Below, in pieces: positions 5,882 to 12,727 of a stretch of 16,455 bases of DNA. The notes below the pieces were generated by a model. That model was not told where the DNA came from. It saw nothing but the letters and a program-made list of their open reading frames with translations, and made no database searches. The DNA comes from Bog-473 sp035534235 (GTDB lineage Bacteria > Actinomycetota > Acidimicrobiia > Acidimicrobiales > RAAP-2), in NCBI GenBank assembly GCA_035534235.1, contig DATLSH010000009.1, positions 1-16,455 of the forward strand, written 5' to 3'. The position numbers and the translations under genes are program-made. How positions within the stretch are numbered: position 1 is the stretch's first letter; every line of letters starts with the position of its first letter.

Positions 5882-6555
5882 GACTCCGCCCTCTCGCGCC
5901 GGCGCCGGGAATCGATGGCGCCGACCACCCGGCGGGTCACGGCGTCGGGGGAGCCGGTCCCGTTGATGCCCACCATCAGGTCGCGCTCGGTGTACCAGGC
6001 GATGAGGGGAGCCGTCTCGGCCTCGTAGAGGTCGAGACGGCGTCCGATGGCCTCCTCGGTGTCGTCCTCGCGCTGGATCACCTCACCCCCGCAGACGTCG
6101 CAGGTCCAATTGGCCATGGGCGGGGCGGCGGTCGAGTAGTTCGATCCGCAGTCGACGCAGACCCGCCGGGAGGCCAGGCGCTTCATGACCAGGGCGGTCG
6201 GTACCTGCAGGTCGACCACCAGGTCCAGGCCGAACGGATAGAGGATCTTTTCCAGGGCCTCAGCCTGGCTTGTGGTACGCGGGCAGCCGTCGAGCACGAA
6301 GCCCCGCCCCATGGTGTCGCGCTCGGAGAGTCGGGCACCGACCATCTCCATGACCATGTCGTCGGGGATCAGCTCCCCCTGGTCCATCAACGTCTGGGCC
6401 CGCACGCCGATGGCCGACCGGGACTTGACCTCACCACGCAACATGTCGCCCGTGGAGACATGCGGCACGACATAGTGGTGCGAAAGGCGAACGCACTGCG
6501 TTCCCTTGCCGGCCCCCTGCTTGCCGAGGACTACGAGTCTGACCCCGGGTATCAA
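5878..6555 (-). CDS. adk: adenylate kinase, zinc-finger LID form
   Basis: Adenylate kinase interconverts ATP + AMP and 2 ADP. The 225-residue product has a P-loop GKQGAGKGTQ (11-20), the AMP-binding STGDMLR (34-40), GFVLDGCPRT (85-94) and a long LID. The LID carries C133, C136, C152 and C155, a four-cysteine zinc site. The canonical P-loop has proline where this has Q13. The start appears to be TTG at 6555-6553, six bases after the secY stop, with AGGGG almost touching it; no ATG or GTG fits before the P-loop. Its end overlaps map. Start placement is less certain than function. Confidence 0.96.
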   Translation of the reverse strand: MIPGVRLVVLGKQGAGKGTQCVRLSHHYVVPHVSTGDMLRGEVKSRSAIGVRAQTLMDQGELIPDDMVMEMVGARLSERDTMGRGFVLDGCPRTTSQAEALEKILYPFGLDLVVDLQVPTALVMKRLASRRVCVDCGSNYSTAAPPMANWTCDVCGGEVIQREDDTEEAIGRRLDLYEAETAPLIAWYTERDLMVGINGTGSPDAVTRRVVGAIDSRRRRERAES

Positions 6556-6561
6556 GGTCCC

Positions 6562-7848
6562 CTACTTGAGGAAGCCCTCGTAGTTGCGCATCATCAGCTG
6601 GCTGTCGATCTGGCGCATGGTCTCGAGCGCGACACCCGTCGAGATCAGCAGCGTCGTCCCGTAGAACGGGAACCGGTTGAGGTGCCACAGGGCCATGAGC
6701 AGCGATGGCACCACCGCCACCGAGCCCAGGAAGAGCGCCCCCACCACGGTGATGCGGCTGAGGATGTGCGCGAAGTACCGCTCGGTGGGAGGACCGGGCC
6801 GGATGCCCGGGACGAACCCACCCTGCTTGCGGATGAGGTCGGCCTGCTGGTGGGGGTCGAAGGCGACGTAGACGTAGAAGAAGGTGAACATGAAAATGAG
6901 CAGGAAGTACGCCCCTATGTAGAAGAAGCTAGTCGGCGTCAGGCTGTTCGACACGAAGCGCTGGAACCACGCCCACTGCACCACATTGGACAGGAGGACG
7001 GGGATGTAGAGCACCGAGCTGGCGAAGATGATCGGGATCACGCCGGACTGGTTCACCTTCAGGGGGATGTACGTGCTGCTCCCCCCGTACATCCGGCGCC
7101 CGACGACCCGGCGGGCGAACGTGACAGGGATCCGCCGTTGTCCCTGGTCGAAGAAGACGATCGTGACCAGGAGGATGATGGAGACGGCGATGATCGTCCC
7201 GAACTTGACCTTGCCGCCCTCCTCGTAAATGGCCTTGAACCCGGTGGGGATGGCGGCCACCACGTTGGCGAAAATCAGGATCGACATCCCCTGGCCGATG
7301 CCGCGTTGGGTGATCAGCTCGGCCAGCCACATGACGAAGGCGGTCCCGGCGGTCAGGCACATGACCATGAACAGCGCCAGGGGCCAGGTGAAACGAGGAA
7401 TCAGGTCGACCGTCGTCCCCAGGAGGGCGGAGTCGTGACCGTGGAAGGCGTAGACGAGGCCCGAGGACTGCATGACCGCCAGGGAGACCGTGAGGTACCG
7501 CGTGGCCTGCGTGATCTTCTTCTGGCCCACGGCGCCCTGGTCGCGCCATTCCTCCAGCTTGGGGATGACCGTCGAGAGCAGCTGAATGATGATGGAGCTG
7601 GTGATGTAGGGCATGACGCCCAGGCCGAAGACGGCCAGGCGCACCAGCGCGCCGCCGCTGAACAGATTCAGGAAGCCGAGGACCCCGGCCGACGAGGCCG
7701 AGCTCTCCAGCCCCTGCAGCCGGCTCCAGTTCACCCCGGGCACGGGGACGTTGGCCCCGATCTGGTACAGGGCGATGACGGCCAGGGTGAAGACGACCTT
7801 GTTACGAAGGTCGGGAACCCTGAAGATGTTGGCGAGCCGGGAGAGCAT
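6562..7848 (-). CDS. secY: preprotein translocase subunit SecY
   Basis: SecY forms the membrane channel for protein export and insertion. The 428-residue product starts MLSRLANIFRVPDLRNK and shows about ten hydrophobic segments, matching the ten-helix fold. Diagnostic stretches are the plug-side GVLGFLNLFSGGALVRLAVF, LGVMPYITSSIIIQLL, ELITQRGIGQGMSILIF and the cytoplasmic loop GFVPGIRPGPPTERYF that contacts SecA and ribosomes. The common form of the third motif is GIGNGMS; here Q replaces N. It begins 36 bases after rplO with ATG at 7848-7846, and I see no convincing Shine-Dalgarno in that gap. Confidence 0.98.
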   Translation of the reverse strand: MLSRLANIFRVPDLRNKVVFTLAVIALYQIGANVPVPGVNWSRLQGLESSASSAGVLGFLNLFSGGALVRLAVFGLGVMPYITSSIIIQLLSTVIPKLEEWRDQGAVGQKKITQATRYLTVSLAVMQSSGLVYAFHGHDSALLGTTVDLIPRFTWPLALFMVMCLTAGTAFVMWLAELITQRGIGQGMSILIFANVVAAIPTGFKAIYEEGGKVKFGTIIAVSIILLVTIVFFDQGQRRIPVTFARRVVGRRMYGGSSTYIPLKVNQSGVIPIIFASSVLYIPVLLSNVVQWAWFQRFVSNSLTPTSFFYIGAYFLLIFMFTFFYVYVAFDPHQQADLIRKQGGFVPGIRPGPPTERYFAHILSRITVVGALFLGSVAVVPSLLMALWHLNRFPFYGTTLLISTGVALETMRQIDSQLMMRNYEGFLK

Positions 7849-7884
7849 GGCCGTTCGTCGTTCAGTCTGGTCCGGGTGCCGTCA

Positions 7885-8373
7885 CTACCGGTTCATCAGG
7901 GCGTTGCCGGACGACGGCGGCCGCCCGTGCCCGAAGGGGGGCGGGATGCGCTCAATGCTGCCACCGGCCACCGTGATGGCCGCCTCAGCCGATGCCGAGA
8001 AGGCATGTGCCGAGACCCGGAGCGGGCGGTCGAGCGTGCCCTGGCCCAGGATCTTCACCAGTGCCTTGGGACGGCACAGCCCGGCATCGACCATCGACTG
8101 CAGGGTGACCTCGTCGCCCTCGATCTTGCTCAGCACACCCACGTTGACCGGCGTGTAGGCGACGCGGAACGGGTTCTTGAACCCCTTCAACTTGGGGATG
8201 CGCTGCATGAGGGGGAGTTGGCCCCCCTCGAATCCAACCGGCACCGTGTTACGGGCGTGCTGTCCCTTGGTCCCGCGGCCGGCCGTCTTGTGGCCTTTGC
8301 CACCGGTCCCGCGGCCGACTCTCTGCTTGGCTTTGGTGGCACCCTTGGGCGGTGCCAGATCGTGCAGCTTCAT
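7885..8373 (-). CDS. rplO: 50S ribosomal protein L15
   Basis: L15 is a late-assembly 50S protein with a long N-terminal extension that threads the rRNA. The 162-residue product begins MKLHDLAPPKGATKAKQRVG and continues with the glycine-rich GRGTGGKGHKTAGRGTKGQ (about 20-38), GFEGGQLPLMQRIPKLKGF (about 48-66) and a C-terminal fold ending in an atypical proline- and glycine-rich tail (PPPFGHGRPPSSGN). The usual family ends soon after the AGG(S/K)IE segment, so about 18 residues are extra. ATG overlaps the rpmD TGA as ATGA, indicating coupling. It sits just before secY, as usual. Confidence 0.97.
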   Translation of the reverse strand: MKLHDLAPPKGATKAKQRVGRGTGGKGHKTAGRGTKGQHARNTVPVGFEGGQLPLMQRIPKLKGFKNPFRVAYTPVNVGVLSKIEGDEVTLQSMVDAGLCRPKALVKILGQGTLDRPLRVSAHAFSASAEAAITVAGGSIERIPPPFGHGRPPSSGNALMNR

Positions 8374-8591
8374 GCCGACACCTCTTCCACGCTGATCAGG
8401 TGGGGCACGCGGGCCAGCATGCCCCGGATTTCCGGGCGGTCCGGGAGGTCGTTGGACTGCCCGATGCCGCGCAGCCCCAGGGCCCGCAGGGTGCCGCGGT
8501 GCTTGGGCTTGCTCCCGATGGCCGAGCGGGTCTGGGTGACGACCAGGCGCGCTTCGCCGGGTTGGGCTGTCTTGAGGGGTCGTGCCGGCAT
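8370..8591 (-). CDS. rpmD: 50S ribosomal protein L30
   Basis: L30 is a small peripheral 50S protein. The 73-residue product contains LVVTQTRSAIGSKPKHRGTL (about 16-35), RALGLRGIGQSNDLPDRPEI and RGMLARVPHLISVEEV, all family-typical. The N-terminal lead (MPARPLKTAQPGEA) is about 12 residues longer than the shortest L30s, within the range seen in Actinobacteria. It starts with ATG two bases after the rpsE TAG and ends overlapping rplO by four bases, so it is tightly coupled on both sides. Confidence 0.96.
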   Translation of the reverse strand: MPARPLKTAQPGEARLVVTQTRSAIGSKPKHRGTLRALGLRGIGQSNDLPDRPEIRGMLARVPHLISVEEVSA

Positions 8592-8593
8592 GA

Positions 8594-9145
8594 CTAGCGG
8601 GCCTCCCCCGCGAACAGATCGGTCTCGCGCTTGCGTTCCCGATAGGCCCGCAGCACGCCGCCAGGGGTCACCTCTTCGGGATGCTTGCCACGTAGCGCCG
8701 CCACTTCGTCGGGGCGCCGCAACGATTTGAGGCCGGCGATGGTGGCATGCGCCACATTGATCCCGTTGGAGGAGCCCAACGACTTGGCCAGGATGTCGCG
8801 GATGCCGGCCATCTCAAGAATGGCCCGGGCGGCGCCACCGGCAATGACGCCGGTACCGGGTGCCGCCGGCTTGAGCATGACGCGTCCCGCGCCGCTCTCG
8901 CCGATGACCGGGTGCACAATGGTGGTGCCGGCCAGCGGCACCTCAAAGAGGTTCTTGCGCGCTTCTTCGATCCCCTTCTGCACGGCCAGACCGGCTTCCT
9001 TGGCCTTGCCGTAGCCCAGGCCGACCTTGCCGTTCCCGTCACCGACCACCATGAGGGCGGCAAAGGAGAACCGCCGGCCACCCTTGACGACCTTGGCCAC
9101 CCGGTTCACGCTGATGGTTCGCTCTTCGTACTGTGTGTCGACCAT
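8594..9145 (-). CDS. rpsE: 30S ribosomal protein S5
   Basis: S5 forms part of the mRNA entry site and influences decoding accuracy. The 183-residue product has the double-stranded-RNA-binding-like N-terminal domain (ERTISVNRVAKVVKGGRRFS, about 8-27; LMVVGDGNGKVGLGYGKAKE, about 31-50) and the C-terminal domain with GRVMLKPAAPGTGVIAGG and the SNGINVAHATIAGL segment. The N-terminus is shorter than in many actinobacterial S5 proteins, which carry an acidic leader. ATG at 9145 follows the rplR stop by two bases. Confidence 0.98.
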   Translation of the reverse strand: MVDTQYEERTISVNRVAKVVKGGRRFSFAALMVVGDGNGKVGLGYGKAKEAGLAVQKGIEEARKNLFEVPLAGTTIVHPVIGESGAGRVMLKPAAPGTGVIAGGAARAILEMAGIRDILAKSLGSSNGINVAHATIAGLKSLRRPDEVAALRGKHPEEVTPGGVLRAYRERKRETDLFAGEAR

Positions 9146-9147
9146 GC

Positions 9148-9522
9148 TCAGAACTCCAGTCCCTCGGCCCGTGCCGCATCAGCCAGGACGGCGACACGCC
9201 CGTGGTACACGAAGCCACCACGGTCAAAGACCACTTTGGTGATGCCGGCCGCCTTGGCCCTGCTGCCCAGCAAACGACCCACCGAGACGGCGCCCGTCAC
9301 GTTACCGCCACCGCTCTTCCCCAAGGAGGCACGCAGTTCGGGCTCCACCGACGAGGCTGCGACCAAAGTGCGCCCCGTGCTGTCGTCAATGACCTGGGCC
9401 GTAATGTGGCGATTGGACCGGTGCACGGCCAAGCGCGGGCATTCGGGGGTGCCGGCCACCTTGGCCCGGACCCGGGCATGGCGCCGGAGGCGGAGGCGGG
9501 TCCGATCGTCTGTGCGTGCCAT
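9148..9522 (-). CDS. rplR: 50S ribosomal protein L18
   Basis: L18 binds 5S rRNA in the central protuberance together with L5. The 124-residue product begins MARTDDRTRLRLRRHARVR and has TPECPRLAVHRSNRHITAQV (about 25-44), DDSTGRTLVAASS and the C-terminal FDRGGFVYHGRVAVLADAAR. I placed the start at the ATG at 9522, which shares its A with the rplF TGA (TGATG). A GTG one codon upstream (9525) would overlap as GTGA and add one residue. The family's usual MAR start favours the ATG. Confidence 0.96.
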   Translation of the reverse strand: MARTDDRTRLRLRRHARVRAKVAGTPECPRLAVHRSNRHITAQVIDDSTGRTLVAASSVEPELRASLGKSGGGNVTGAVSVGRLLGSRAKAAGITKVVFDRGGFVYHGRVAVLADAARAEGLEF

Positions 9523-10061
9523 CACTTCGCTGCCTTCCCGGCCTTGCGGAGGACCCGCTCGCCGGCGTAGCGCACACCCTTGCCCTTGTAGGGCTCGGGC
9601 TTGCGGAGTTTGCGGATATCGGCGGCCACCTGGCCCACCTTCTCCTTGTCGATGCCCTTGACGATGATGCGGGTGGGCAGGGGAACCTCGAAGGCGATGC
9701 CCTCGGGGGCATCGACAAAGACGGGATGGGAGAAGCCCAGGGAGAGCTCGAGCGCACCGGGGCCCTTGGCGTTGGCGCGGTAGCCCACGCCCACGATTTC
9801 GAGCTCCTTGGAGAACCCTTCGGTCACCCCGGACACCATGTTGGCGACCAGTGAGCGCGACAGGCCGTGCAGGGCACGGTGCCGGCGCTCGTCGTCGGGC
9901 CTGCTCACCACCAGCTCGTCACCCTCCTGGGTGATGGAGATGCCGGCGGGCAGCCGGCGCTCCAGCGTGCCTTGGGGACCCTTGACGCTCACCAGGTCAC
10001 CGCTGAGGGTGACCGTGACGCCGGAGGGCACCGGGATGGGCGAGCGTCCGATGCGCGACAT
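9522..10061 (-). CDS. rplF: 50S ribosomal protein L6
   Basis: L6 lies near the GTPase-associated centre and the sarcin-ricin loop. The 179-residue product starts MSRIGRSPIPVPSGVTV and shows two related domains. The first has VSVKGPQGTLERRLP (about 25-39) and RALHGLSRSLVANMVSGVTE (about 62-81). The second has LELSLGFSHPVFVDAPEGI, IIVKGIDKEKVGQVAADIRK and the closing RKPEPYKGKGVRYAGERVLR. The length is typical. It follows rpsH after 39 bases in which I see no promoter or hairpin, and shares one base with rplR at its stop. Confidence 0.98.
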   Translation of the reverse strand: MSRIGRSPIPVPSGVTVTLSGDLVSVKGPQGTLERRLPAGISITQEGDELVVSRPDDERRHRALHGLSRSLVANMVSGVTEGFSKELEIVGVGYRANAKGPGALELSLGFSHPVFVDAPEGIAFEVPLPTRIIVKGIDKEKVGQVAADIRKLRKPEPYKGKGVRYAGERVLRKAGKAAK

Positions 10062-10100
10062 CAGACTTCGCCCCGAGCCGCGCCGAGACGAATGGGACGG

Positions 10101-10505
10101 TTACCAGACATGGCAGAGCACCTCGCCACCCAAGTGCTTCCGGCGGGCTTCACGATCGGTGAGCAGACCCTGACTGGTCGAGACCACGGCCACCCCCATG
10201 CCCCCGAGCACGCGTGGAATCCCGTCGGCCCGGGCATAGATGCGCAGTCCGGGCTTGGAGATCCGCTTGATCCCGGCGATGGTGCGCGTCCGGTCACCCG
10301 AGTATTTCAAGGTGATCTCCAGAGTCGTGCCGGGCTTCTCCACGTTCGGCTCGACGCGGAAACCCGCAATGAAGCCCTCCCGCTCGAGGATGGTGGCCAG
10401 CGACTCCTTGAGCTTGGAACCAGGCATCTTCACCGTGTCGAACATGGCTGAGTTGGCATTGCGTATGCGTGTGAGCATGTCCGCGATGGGATCGGTCATC
10501 GTCAT
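10101..10505 (-). CDS. rpsH: 30S ribosomal protein S8
   Basis: S8 binds the 16S central domain and in E. coli represses the spc operon by binding a site near rplE. The 134-residue product begins MTMTDPIADMLTRIRNANSA, carries VKMPGSKLKESLATILEREG (about 25-44) and ends with the strongly conserved GGEVLCHVW, where tyrosine is more usual than histidine before VW. Two in-frame ATGs (10505 and 10499) are possible. MTMTDPI is the common actinobacterial form, so the first is used. It starts seven bases after rpsN. Confidence 0.97.
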   Translation of the reverse strand: MTMTDPIADMLTRIRNANSAMFDTVKMPGSKLKESLATILEREGFIAGFRVEPNVEKPGTTLEITLKYSGDRTRTIAGIKRISKPGLRIYARADGIPRVLGGMGVAVVSTSQGLLTDREARRKHLGGEVLCHVW

Positions 10506-10512
10506 GGCGCGC

Positions 10513-10698
10513 CTACCAGCTTGCCTTCGTCACACCGGGGATCTCACCGGCGTGCACCATCACGCGCAAGCAGATGCGGCACAGCCCGAACTTGCGGTAG
10601 ACGGCCTTGGGCCGGCCGCACCTCTGGCACCGGGTATAGCCCCTCACCTTGAACTTGGGTGTGCGCTGCTGCTTCTCAATCAGAGCTTTCTTCGCCAT
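10513..10698 (-). CDS. rpsN: 30S ribosomal protein S14, type Z (zinc)
   Basis: This is the short 61-residue S14 of the 30S head. It has two CxxC pairs (C24/C27 and C40/C43) that bind one zinc, within the segment GYTRCQRCGRPKAVYRKFGL. It begins MAKKALIEKQQRTPKFKVRG and ends AGEIPGVTKASW, all diagnostic of the zinc form, as opposed to the longer cysteine-free form. It lies five bases after rplE. Actinobacteria often carry a zinc-free copy elsewhere for zinc starvation; this window has only the zinc form. Confidence 0.97.
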   Translation of the reverse strand: MAKKALIEKQQRTPKFKVRGYTRCQRCGRPKAVYRKFGLCRICLRVMVHAGEIPGVTKASW

Positions 10699-10703
10699 GG
10701 TGC

Positions 10704-11276
10704 CTATCGGGTCTCCTGTCGGAACGGGAAGCCAAACGCTGACAGGAGCGCCCGACCTTCCTCGTTGGTACGTGCGGTGGTGACGATCGTGATGTCCATG
10801 CCACGGGTGGCATCAATTTTGTCGTAGTCGATTTCCGGGAAGATCAGTTGTTCGGTAACGCCGAAGGTGTAATTGCCCTTACCGTCGAAGGAGCGTGGCG
10901 AAAGTCCCCGGAAGTCACGGATGCGGGGAATGGCCAGGCTGAGGAGGCGGTCGAAGAATTCCCAGGCCCGATCGCCCCGCAGGGTCACCTTCACGCCGAT
11001 GGCTTGCCCCTCGCGCAGTTTGAACCCGGCGATGGACTGCTTGGCCCGGGTGACGATCGGCTTCTGGCCGGTGATGATCTCAAGGTCGCGCTGGGCCCCT
11101 TCAATGAGGGAGGCCTGCTGGGTGGCCCGGCCCACACCCATGTTGATCACGATCTTCTCGAATCGGGGCACCTCCATGACGTTGCCCAGGCCCAGTTCGT
11201 CGGCCAATTTTGCCCGCACTTCGTTCAGGTAACGGTCCTTCAACCGGGGACGCGCCGGCGCGGTCGGTGCGGTCAC
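10704..11276 (-). CDS. rplE: 50S ribosomal protein L5
   Basis: L5 carries 5S rRNA into the central protuberance and touches the P-site tRNA. The product is 190 residues when started at the GTG at 11276-11274, which overlaps the rplX TGA as GTGA. A GTG 15 bases further upstream is also open but would lie inside rplX. Family segments are PRLKDRYLNEVRAKLADELG, FEKIVINMGVGRATQQASLI, AGFKLREGQAIGVKVTLRG, FRGLSPRSFDGKGNYTFGV and the closing DITIVTTARTNEEGRALLSA. A short Ala/Pro lead (TAPTAPARP) precedes the core. Confidence 0.97.
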   Translation of the reverse strand: MTAPTAPARPRLKDRYLNEVRAKLADELGLGNVMEVPRFEKIVINMGVGRATQQASLIEGAQRDLEIITGQKPIVTRAKQSIAGFKLREGQAIGVKVTLRGDRAWEFFDRLLSLAIPRIRDFRGLSPRSFDGKGNYTFGVTEQLIFPEIDYDKIDATRGMDITIVTTARTNEEGRALLSAFGFPFRQETR

Positions 11277-11581
11277 AGCGCCGCACCGCACTTGCGGCAG
11301 ACCCGCGTCTTCTCGCCGTCACTCTCAATCTGCATGCCGACCCGGGTCGGCTGCTCGCAACTCTTGCAATACAGCGCGACCGTGGAGACGTGCACGGGCA
11401 TGAACTTGTCGATGACGCCACCCTGCTGGGTGGCCCGGGTGGGCTTGGAATGGCGCTTGGCCACGTTGACCCCTTCCAGGATCACCTTGTCCCGGGTCGG
11501 AAAGGCACGCACGACCTCCGCCCTCTTGCCCTTATCCTTGCCCGACAGGACGATGACCTGATCTCCCTTGTGGATCCGCAT
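11273..11581 (-). CDS. rplX: 50S ribosomal protein L24 with a four-cysteine zinc site
   Basis: L24 initiates 50S assembly and has a KOW RNA-binding motif. The 102-residue product starts MRIHKGDQVIVLSGKDKGKR (the KOW segment, 1-20). It continues VILEGVNVAKRHSKPT (34-49) and ends in a region with C72, C75, C95 and C98, a probable zinc ribbon absent from many bacterial L24 proteins. The ATG at 11581 shares its A with the rplN TGA (TGATG). A longer open frame upstream lies inside rplN and is rejected. Confidence 0.97.
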   Translation of the reverse strand: MRIHKGDQVIVLSGKDKGKRAEVVRAFPTRDKVILEGVNVAKRHSKPTRATQQGGVIDKFMPVHVSTVALYCKSCEQPTRVGMQIESDGEKTRVCRKCGAAL

Positions 11582-11949
11582 CACAACACCTCCGGAGCCA
11601 GCGACACGATGCGCATGAACTTCTTGTCCCGCAGCTCCCGGCCCACCGGGCCGAAAATACGGGTGCCACGCGGCTGTTGCTGGTCGTTGATCAGCACCGC
11701 GGCGTTCTCGTCGAAGCGAATGTAGCTGCCATCGGGCCGGCGCCGTTCCTTCTTGGTACGCACCACCACGCACTTGACCACGTCGCCCTTCTTCACAGCG
11801 GCGCCCGGGATGGCGTCCTTGACCGTGGCCACGAAGACGTCGCCGATACTGGCGTAGCGCCGGCGCGAACCACCGAGGACCCGGATGCACAGCACCTCAC
11901 GGGCTCCGGAATTGTCAGCCACCCGGAGGCGCGACTCCTGCTGAATCAC
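11581..11949 (-). CDS. rplN: 50S ribosomal protein L14
   Basis: L14 sits on the 50S interface and forms bridges with 16S rRNA. With the GTG at 11949-11947 the product is 122 residues, exactly the usual family length, starting MIQQESRLRVADNSGAREVL. Other signatures are GSRRRYASIGDVFVATVKDA (about 33-52), VKCVVVRTKKERRRPDGSYI and a C-terminus with GTRIFGPVGRELRDKKFMRI. The GTG overlaps the rpsQ TGA as GTGA. An open frame from 11982 lies in rpsQ and is not used. Confidence 0.98.
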   Translation of the reverse strand: MIQQESRLRVADNSGAREVLCIRVLGGSRRRYASIGDVFVATVKDAIPGAAVKKGDVVKCVVVRTKKERRRPDGSYIRFDENAAVLINDQQQPRGTRIFGPVGRELRDKKFMRIVSLAPEVL

Positions 11950-12350
11950 CGTGCCCTCTCCACAATTTCGGTCAGGCGCCACCGCTTGAGCTTGGACAGC
12001 GGGCGTGTCTCCTGAACGCGGACCCGGTCCCCCACCTTCGCCGTGTCGTCGGCGTCATGCACGTACAGCTTCTTGGTGCGCTGGACCGTCTTGCCGTAGC
12101 GGGGGTGGCGCACCCGCTCGACCACGGCCACCACCACGGTCGACTGCATGGCGTCAGACACCACAACGCCTTCGCGTACCTTGCGGCGATTGGGTCGCGC
12201 GCCATCGTCGAGTGCAGGCGCCGGCGCGGCAACCGGGGCCGGACCGGCAGCCTCGGGTGTGGACGGAGCTTCGGTCACCTCGTCGGACTGCGTGGCGGCC
12301 GTCAACTCTTCTGACTCTACGGTTTGGGTTTCTTCGGTTTCGCCTGGCAT
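11946..12350 (-). CDS. rpsQ: 30S ribosomal protein S17 with an acidic N-terminal extension
   Basis: S17 is an OB-fold protein that binds the 5' domain of 16S rRNA early in assembly. The 134-residue product has a normal S17 core from about residue 55 (RRKVREGVVVSDAMQSTVVV, VRHPRYGKTVQRTKKLYVHD, ETRPLSKLKRWRLTEIVE). The first ~54 residues are an extension: Glu/Thr-rich at 1-30, then Ala/Pro-rich to about 47. Most S17 proteins are 80-90 residues. The ATG at 12350 shares a base with the rpmC stop (TGATG). No internal ATG or GTG beside the core has a clear ribosome site, which supports the long form. Confidence 0.95.
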   Translation of the reverse strand: MPGETEETQTVESEELTAATQSDEVTEAPSTPEAAGPAPVAAPAPALDDGARPNRRKVREGVVVSDAMQSTVVVAVVERVRHPRYGKTVQRTKKLYVHDADDTAKVGDRVRVQETRPLSKLKRWRLTEIVERAR

Positions 12351-12727
12351 CAGGCCTCTTCCTCTTCTCCGTCTTCGTGCATGTGGTCGTGGGCGCCTTC
12401 CCCGGATTCCTCGGCTTCGGCGGCTGCCGCACGGGCGGCCGCCTTTTCCACCATGGCGGCATCCTCGGCCGCCAGCTTGGCCAGGGCGCGATCGTGCTCG
12501 GCTGCTGTAGGTTCGCTGTACGTCCCTTCGGCTTCGAGGATCTCCCGGGCACGCAGCACGGTCAGGATGCGAGCGACATCGTGGCGCACCTGCCCGACCC
12601 GGGCCGGGTTGTCCAACTGGCCGGTGGCCAGCTGGAAGCGCAGGTTGAACAACTCGCGCCGGGAGTCGCCCAGACGGGCCGCCAGTTCGTCGCCGTCCAG
12701 CAGCGCGAGGTCGTTGGCGCTGGCCAT
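12350..12727 (-). CDS. rpmC: 50S ribosomal protein L29 with a long acidic C-terminal tail
   Basis: L29 is a helical-hairpin protein at the polypeptide exit, beside L23, where signal recognition particle and trigger factor dock. The core (1-68) has the family segments LDGDELAARLGDSRRELFNL, RFQLATGQLDNPARVGQVR and DVARILTVLRAREILEAEG. Residues about 70-125 are extra: an Ala/Glu-rich stretch likely to be helical (80-108), then a tip with GAHDHMHEDG and four glutamates. Typical L29 proteins have 60-80 residues. The ATG shares a base with the rplP stop, and the end shares one with the rpsQ start. Confidence 0.94.
   Translation of the reverse strand: MASANDLALLDGDELAARLGDSRRELFNLRFQLATGQLDNPARVGQVRHDVARILTVLRAREILEAEGTYSEPTAAEHDRALAKLAAEDAAMVEKAAARAAAAEAEESGEGAHDHMHEDGEEEEA

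Noticed and set aside
6460..8730. A 756-codon open frame on the + strand opposite adk, secY and rplO
   Set aside because: It is antisense to well-identified genes, rich in Arg/Gly/Asp/His typical of GC-rich shadow frames, has no recognisable domain and no sensible ribosome site.
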